Assembly: GCA_900540255.1 (NCBI GenBank)
Contig: UQFE01000041.1
Span: forward strand, 1 to 18,616
Source of the DNA: an uncultured Clostridium sp.
Lineage (GTDB): Bacteria; Bacillota; Clostridia; Clostridiales; Clostridiaceae
Length of the DNA: 18,616 bases
Reading direction: 5' to 3'
In this document: positions 15,149-18,616 of the stretch, piece by piece
Layout: every line of letters begins with the position of its first letter
Numbering within the stretch: the stretch's first letter is position 1
Program-made: the position numbers and the translations under genes
The notes under the pieces: generated by a model
The model's input: only the letters and a program-made list of their open reading frames with translations
Told to the model about the DNA's origin: nothing
The model's database searches: none

Positions 15149-16183
15149 ATGAATAAATTTAGATATGTAGATAAAAGTATATTATGTAGTTATGATTTAA
15201 GTGAAGATTTTTTTCAAGAACTTGGTATAAACGTATATGATATTATTCCCTTAAGAAAGGTATTTGTTATTTTTACTGATAAGGGTAAAAAAATATTAAA
15301 AAAAATTAATTCTTCTCATGAAAGAATTGATTTTATTGATAAAGCATTAAATATAATAAAGGAAAAAGATGAATATATACTTCAATATTGTAGAAATTCA
15401 AATGGAAAAATAATTACTCAATGGAATGGTAACTCATATGTATTATTAGATATGATAGATGGAAGAGAAGCAACATTTACTAACCCAATAGAAGTTGAAT
15501 GGTGTACTAAGTCAATAGCATATTTTCATAAGGCTTCAGAAGGGATAATTAGTAAATTCACAGCAGAAGAAATTAAATTAAATAGTTTAAAAAATATGAT
15601 ATATGAGTTTTTAAATGATTTATGTATTTTGACAGAAATAGAGAGAATAGTTAAGAAGTTTAACTATAAAAATGATTTTGATTTAATATTTTTAAATAAT
15701 ATAGCAAAGGCCAAAAATGATTTAAATAAATCTATAAATTTATTAACTAAGGGTTCATATAGTGAGTTATTTTCAAGTGAGGGCAATAATGTATTATGCC
15801 ATTTAGATTTAGCACATCATAATTTTATAATAGAAGATAATAAAATTAATATTATTGATTTTGATTTTTGTAAGTTTGGAATGAAATCAATAGATATATA
15901 TAATTATATGATTAAAGTTATTAAAAATTATGCATATAAAAAAGAAGTAGTAATTAATATAATAAATGATTACAGTAGTATTTTAGATATATCTAATAAA
16001 GAGAAGAATGTTATTTTTGCATTATTAAATTATCCAAAGGACTTTATAAATATTGCAAAGGATTATTATTTAAAACAAAAGTCCTGGGATGAAGAGGTTT
16101 TCGTAAGTAGATTTAAGGAAAAAATAGAAAATGATATTTTTAGAAGTGAATTATTAAGAAATATAAATGAAAATTTAGAATAA
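15149..16183 (+). CDS. CotS-family spore coat kinase-fold protein, copy 2
   Basis: Third gene of the operon, 344 residues from ATG 15149, chosen because AGTGGGGG lies just upstream; an in-frame ATG at 15116 would overlap the previous gene by 20 bases and has no such site. The N-lobe is divergent (FTDKGKKILKKI, with K48 or K51 as candidate ATP lysines) and followed by the hinge YVLLDMIDGRE (97-107). The family motif KNDFDLIFL is at 174-182. The catalytic loop is HLDLAHHN (218-225) with D220 and N225, and IIDFDFC supplies D237. The core residues for phosphotransfer are present. It has an N-terminal extension (MNKFRYVDKSILCSYDL) not seen in the other copies. A terminator follows directly. Confidence 0.88.
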   Translation: MNKFRYVDKSILCSYDLSEDFFQELGINVYDIIPLRKVFVIFTDKGKKILKKINSSHERIDFIDKALNIIKEKDEYILQYCRNSNGKIITQWNGNSYVLLDMIDGREATFTNPIEVEWCTKSIAYFHKASEGIISKFTAEEIKLNSLKNMIYEFLNDLCILTEIERIVKKFNYKNDFDLIFLNNIAKAKNDLNKSINLLTKGSYSELFSSEGNNVLCHLDLAHHNFIIEDNKINIIDFDFCKFGMKSIDIYNYMIKVIKNYAYKKEVVINIINDYSSILDISNKEKNVIFALLNYPKDFINIAKDYYLKQKSWDEEVFVSRFKEKIENDIFRSELLRNINENLE

Positions 16184-16188
16184 AAATT

Positions 16189-16217
16189 AAAGGGTTATGC
16201 ATTTGCAAACCCTTTTT
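16189..16217. terminator. Terminator between the CotS operon and the second glycosyltransferase
   Basis: AAAGGGTT (16189-16196) pairs with AACCCTTT (16208-16215), with an inner TGCA/TGCA pair, followed by T (16213-16217). It lies five bases after the CotS stop. The other strand also has a T-rich flank (TTTAATTTTTA), so it may serve both convergent genes. Confidence 0.85.
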
Positions 16218-16240
16218 AATATATATTATTTAATAATATT

Positions 16241-17359
16241 TTAATATCTTATTATATTTTCATAAGCTTTTATAGTAGTTAATGCAGTATTTTTCCATGA
16301 ATAATTATTGCTTGTGGATAACCCTCTTTCAATCATAGTAAGTTTTAAAAAACTATCAGTTAAAACTCTTTCCATTGAATAGGATAATTCATCAATGTCA
16401 TTAGGATCTATTAATATAGCTGAATTTTTACAAACTTCTGGAATAGATGTAACATTAGAAGATATTACTGGAACACCACATGCCATTGCTTCAAGTGGTG
16501 GAAGGCCAAATCCTTCATAAAAGGAAGGATATACTAAAAATTCGCATGCATTATAAAATATAGGTAAATCCTCTAATGGAATAAAATCGGTAAATAATAC
16601 TGAATCTAAAATTCCTAGTTTTATAGCTCTATTTCTATAAATTTCATATGAAATCCCCTTTCTGCCAGTAATAACAACTTTTAAATTCTTTTTTAAACTG
16701 TTTTTTAATAAAGAAAATGCATCTAAAATGCCAATAATATTTTTTCTAGGACTATATCCTCCAACATATAAAATAAAATCATCATTTAACTTATATTTTT
16801 CTTTAATAAATTTTTTACAATAGGCTCTATTAATAGGTTTATAAATTTCTTCAGCAGCAAGATGAGTTACAAATATTTTGTTTAATGGAAAGTTAAATTC
16901 CTTTGATATATCAAGTTTTGAAAATTCAGAAACAGTAATTATGCCATCACAATTTTTTAGTATTTTTGGTATTTCTTCAATAAATATTTTTAAATAACGA
17001 TTGCTAACAGTTTGTGGCATTCTTAATGGAATTATATCATGTAAGGTAATGGTCTTAGGACAATTAATATTGTCTGAAAGGCCTACACCATTTTGAGGAA
17101 CGTGATATAGCTCCATATTAAAGTTATCAAGTAAATTTGGAACTTTTACATCATCCCAAAAATTATCATTAGAGGAGTCTTTTGTATATGCGATAGAGAA
17201 GTTGTCTTTAAGATTTAAATCAGAATCTTCTGGGATGAAGGTAAGATAATGATTTAAATTATCATATTTGCTTAAATTGTTAATAAGCTGATAAGTGTAG
17301 GTTCCTATACCTGTTCCTCTATACCATTTTGCGGCTCTTCCATCGATACCAATCTTCAT
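16241..17359 (-). CDS. GT4-family glycosyltransferase, spore coat cluster copy 2 (CotSA-like)
   Basis: A 372-residue paralogue of the enzyme at 12141-13259. Shared landmarks are [17 protein letters not shown] (14-21), HVPQNGVGL (86-94), TLHDIIP (105-111), [16 protein letters not shown] (199-207), [15 protein letters not shown] and [15 protein letters not shown] with E282/E290 as the donor-binding pair. All GT-B catalytic landmarks are present. The most divergent part is residues 40-80, in the acceptor domain, where the copies probably differ in what they modify. The start is ATG 17359 with AAAGGAT upstream. It is divergent from the last CotS gene, repeating the GT4/CotS pairing seen at 12141-14379. 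Donor sugar and acceptor are unknown. Confidence 0.9.
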   Translation of the reverse strand: MKIGIDGRAAKWYRGTGIGTYTYQLINNLSKYDNLNHYLTFIPEDSDLNLKDNFSIAYTKDSSNDNFWDDVKVPNLLDNFNMELYHVPQNGVGLSDNINCPKTITLHDIIPLRMPQTVSNRYLKIFIEEIPKILKNCDGIITVSEFSKLDISKEFNFPLNKIFVTHLAAEEIYKPINRAYCKKFIKEKYKLNDDFILYVGGYSPRKNIIGILDAFSLLKNSLKKNLKVVITGRKGISYEIYRNRAIKLGILDSVLFTDFIPLEDLPIFYNACEFLVYPSFYEGFGLPPLEAMACGVPVISSNVTSIPEVCKNSAILIDPNDIDELSYSMERVLTDSFLKLTMIERGLSTSNNYSWKNTALTTIKAYENIIRY

Positions 17360-17415
17360 GATTTAATCCTTTCAAAATAGTTATAATTTATTATATTATA
17401 ATAAATAAAAAATGT

Positions 17416-17444
17416 TAATAAAAGAAGATATATGTACATATAAA
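17416..17444 (+). promoter_or_regulatory. Possible sigma-E type promoter before the last CotS gene
   Basis: TAATAAA (17416-17422), 14 bases and CATATAAA (17437-17444) partly fit the sigma-E pattern KMATATT-N14-CATACANT. The sigma-K -35 AC motif is missing here. The match is weak in a very A/T-rich stretch. Confidence 0.3.
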
Positions 17445-17464
17445 TATAAAGGGGGTGAGGAAGT

Positions 17465-18466
17465 ATGATGAGAGAATTTGAAATAGAAAGACAATTTCAA
17501 ATAAAAATAGATATAATAAAAGCTAATAAGGGTATCTATTATATTAAAACTAATAAGGGTGAAAGATGTCTTAAAAAGATAAATTATGGACCACAGAAGC
17601 TTTTGTTTGTTTATGGAGCTAAAGAGCATTTAATAAAAAATGGATTTAAAAATGTAGATAAATATTTCTTAAATATAGATGGTGAACCATATGCATTAGT
17701 TAATGAAGATTTATATACATTATCTGAGTGGTTAGAGGGAAGAGAATGTGATTTTCATAATATAGAAGAGGTTAAAATTGCAGCTGAAACATTGGCTAAG
17801 TTACATGAAGCATCTAAAGGATATGATCCACCCGAAAATTCTAAATTAAAAAGTGATTTAGGAAGATGGCCAAGTCTTATGGAAAAGAGAATTAAATCTT
17901 TAGATAAGATGAGAGATATGATAAGAAAGAAAAATAGAAAAAGTGATTTTGACTTATTATATTTAAAATCAATGGAATTCTATAAGGATATAGCAAAGAA
18001 AGCATTAAATACTTTAAATGCATCAGAATATGTTAAATTATGTGAAATTGCTGAACATGAAAAGGGATTCTGCCATCATGATTATACTTATCACAACATT
18101 ATTTTAGGTAATGATAATTCAGTTAGCGTGATTGATTTTGATTATTGCAAGAGGGAAGTACGAACATTTGATATTTCAAATTTCATGATAAAGGTTTTAA
18201 AGAGAAATAATTGGAACATAGATTTTGCAAATGCAATTATTGAATCATATAATAAGGTTTCAAAGTTAGATGAATGTGAATATAACGTATTATATGCATA
18301 CTTACAATTTCCACAAAGATATTGGAGACTTGCTAACAGATATTATTACAATGAAGTAAACTGGGGACAAAATACTTTTGATAGTAAATTAGAAAGTATA
18401 ATTAATGAAAAGGAAGAATACTTAAAATTCTTAGAACATTTTAAAAATGAATATAATACAATTTAA
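17465..18466 (+). CDS. CotS-family spore coat kinase-fold protein, copy 3
   Basis: A 333-residue CotS-family protein. The N-lobe is YYIKTNKGERCLKKI with K37 or K38 as candidate ATP lysine, followed by the hinge YTLSEWLEGRE (84-94). The family segment KSDFDLLYL is at 159-167. The catalytic loop is HHDYTYHN (204-211) with D206 and N211, and VIDFDYC holds the metal Asp D224. The C-terminal FPQRYWRLANRYYYNEVNWG matches FPQAFWQIGLQYYWEQQPWG of the copy at 13384-14379, which makes these two the closest pair. The ATG follows a strong GGGGGTGAGG. It stands alone, between the divergent glycosyltransferase and a terminator. The likely role is assembly or modification of the spore coat; the phosphorylation target is unknown. 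Confidence 0.9.
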   Translation: MMREFEIERQFQIKIDIIKANKGIYYIKTNKGERCLKKINYGPQKLLFVYGAKEHLIKNGFKNVDKYFLNIDGEPYALVNEDLYTLSEWLEGRECDFHNIEEVKIAAETLAKLHEASKGYDPPENSKLKSDLGRWPSLMEKRIKSLDKMRDMIRKKNRKSDFDLLYLKSMEFYKDIAKKALNTLNASEYVKLCEIAEHEKGFCHHDYTYHNIILGNDNSVSVIDFDYCKREVRTFDISNFMIKVLKRNNWNIDFANAIIESYNKVSKLDECEYNVLYAYLQFPQRYWRLANRYYYNEVNWGQNTFDSKLESIINEKEEYLKFLEHFKNEYNTI

Positions 18467-18492
18467 AAGCCAGCTTTTTAAAGCCGGCTTTT
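18465..18492 (+). terminator. Intrinsic terminator after the last CotS gene
   Basis: AAAAGCCAGC (18465-18474) pairs with GCCGGCTTTT (18483-18492) with one A-C mismatch. The stem begins within the stop codon. The T run is only four bases long. Confidence 0.75.
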
Positions 18493-18521
18493 AAATTAGT
18501 TAGTAGTTAGTAGTTAAGGAG

Positions 18522-18546
18522 AAAATTCAGCTTAGGCTGAATTTTT
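18522..18546. terminator. Second terminator-like hairpin
   Basis: AAAATTCAGC (18522-18531) pairs perfectly with GCTGAATTTT (18536-18545) around TTAG and ends in five T. The A-rich left arm makes it symmetrical, so it could stop transcription coming from the right as well. Confidence 0.7.
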
Positions 18547-18561
18547 AAAAATATATTTTAA

Positions 18562-18616
18562 GGGGCTGTTGCACTAAAACTTTTATACACAATATATTGT
18601 TTTAAAAAATAAAAAT
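18562..18616. mobile_element. Probable insertion-sequence end (partial)
   Basis: The sequence changes at GGGGCTGTTGCACTAAAAC (18562-18580), which resembles the terminal inverted repeats of several IS families that begin with GG and contain CTGTTGCA (IS6- or IS1182-like). It lies after the last terminator, where an insertion would do no harm. A 12-base palindrome, ACAATATATTGT, follows at 18589-18600. No transposase is in the window, so the call rests on the terminus alone. Confidence 0.4.

Noticed and set aside
18497..18517. Short TAGTTAG-type direct repeats
   Set aside because: Three units of seven bases in A/T-rich spacer; too short and too simple to support a function, and no CRISPR-like spacing occurs anywhere in the window.

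Overview
The window looks like chromosome from a low-GC Gram-positive, spore-forming anaerobe, most likely Clostridium sensu stricto. The evidence is the very A/T-rich codon use, strong AGGAGG-type ribosome binding sites, the 3' end of a clostridial-type 23S rRNA, and a set of CotS-family spore coat genes. The species is not identified.

Layout. (1) 1-211: the last bases of a 23S rRNA, then tRNA-Asn(GTT) and an intrinsic terminator, with no 5S gene between. (2) 347-3159: trkA-trkH, a two-gene potassium uptake operon with overlapping stop and start. (3) 3163-3210: an unusually GC-rich hairpin that is not a normal terminator. (4) 3250-6932: tldD, pmbA (tldE) and a small FAD-dependent oxidoreductase, tightly packed and ending at a 12-bp-stem terminator. 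(5) 7028-8257, minus strand: a RusA-family resolvase with an added zinc ribbon, followed by an SGNH/GDSL hydrolase. (6) 8258-8555: a divergent intergenic region with two good promoter candidates and several palindromes, leading into tsaD (8556-9566). (7) 9650-10672: a membrane-anchored alpha/beta-hydrolase-fold protein that seems to have lost its nucleophile and its His. (8) 10882-12084: an HtrA-type serine protease. (9) 12141-18466: a spore coat island of two paralogous GT4 glycosyltransferases (minus strand) and four CotS-family proteins (plus strand), arranged as two divergent GT4/CotS units. (10) 18465-18616: two hairpins and a probable insertion-sequence end running off the window.

How the genes fit together. 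TrkA is the cytoplasmic NAD-binding regulator of the TrkH potassium channel. TldD and PmbA form a heteromeric metalloprotease; the FAD protein is translationally coupled to them, so a joint role in modifying or degrading a peptide is possible but is inference. TsaD makes the t6A modification of ANN-decoding tRNAs. The spore coat island combines sugar transferases with kinase-fold proteins, like the cotSA/cotS loci of Bacillus. A near-perfect sigma-K promoter before the first CotS gene supports late mother-cell expression. The most interesting element is the middle gene of the CotS operon (14389-15135). It aligns without gaps to the catalytic region of its neighbour but lacks the whole N-lobe, the catalytic Asp and the DFD metal motif, so it looks like a dedicated pseudokinase placed between two active-looking kinases.
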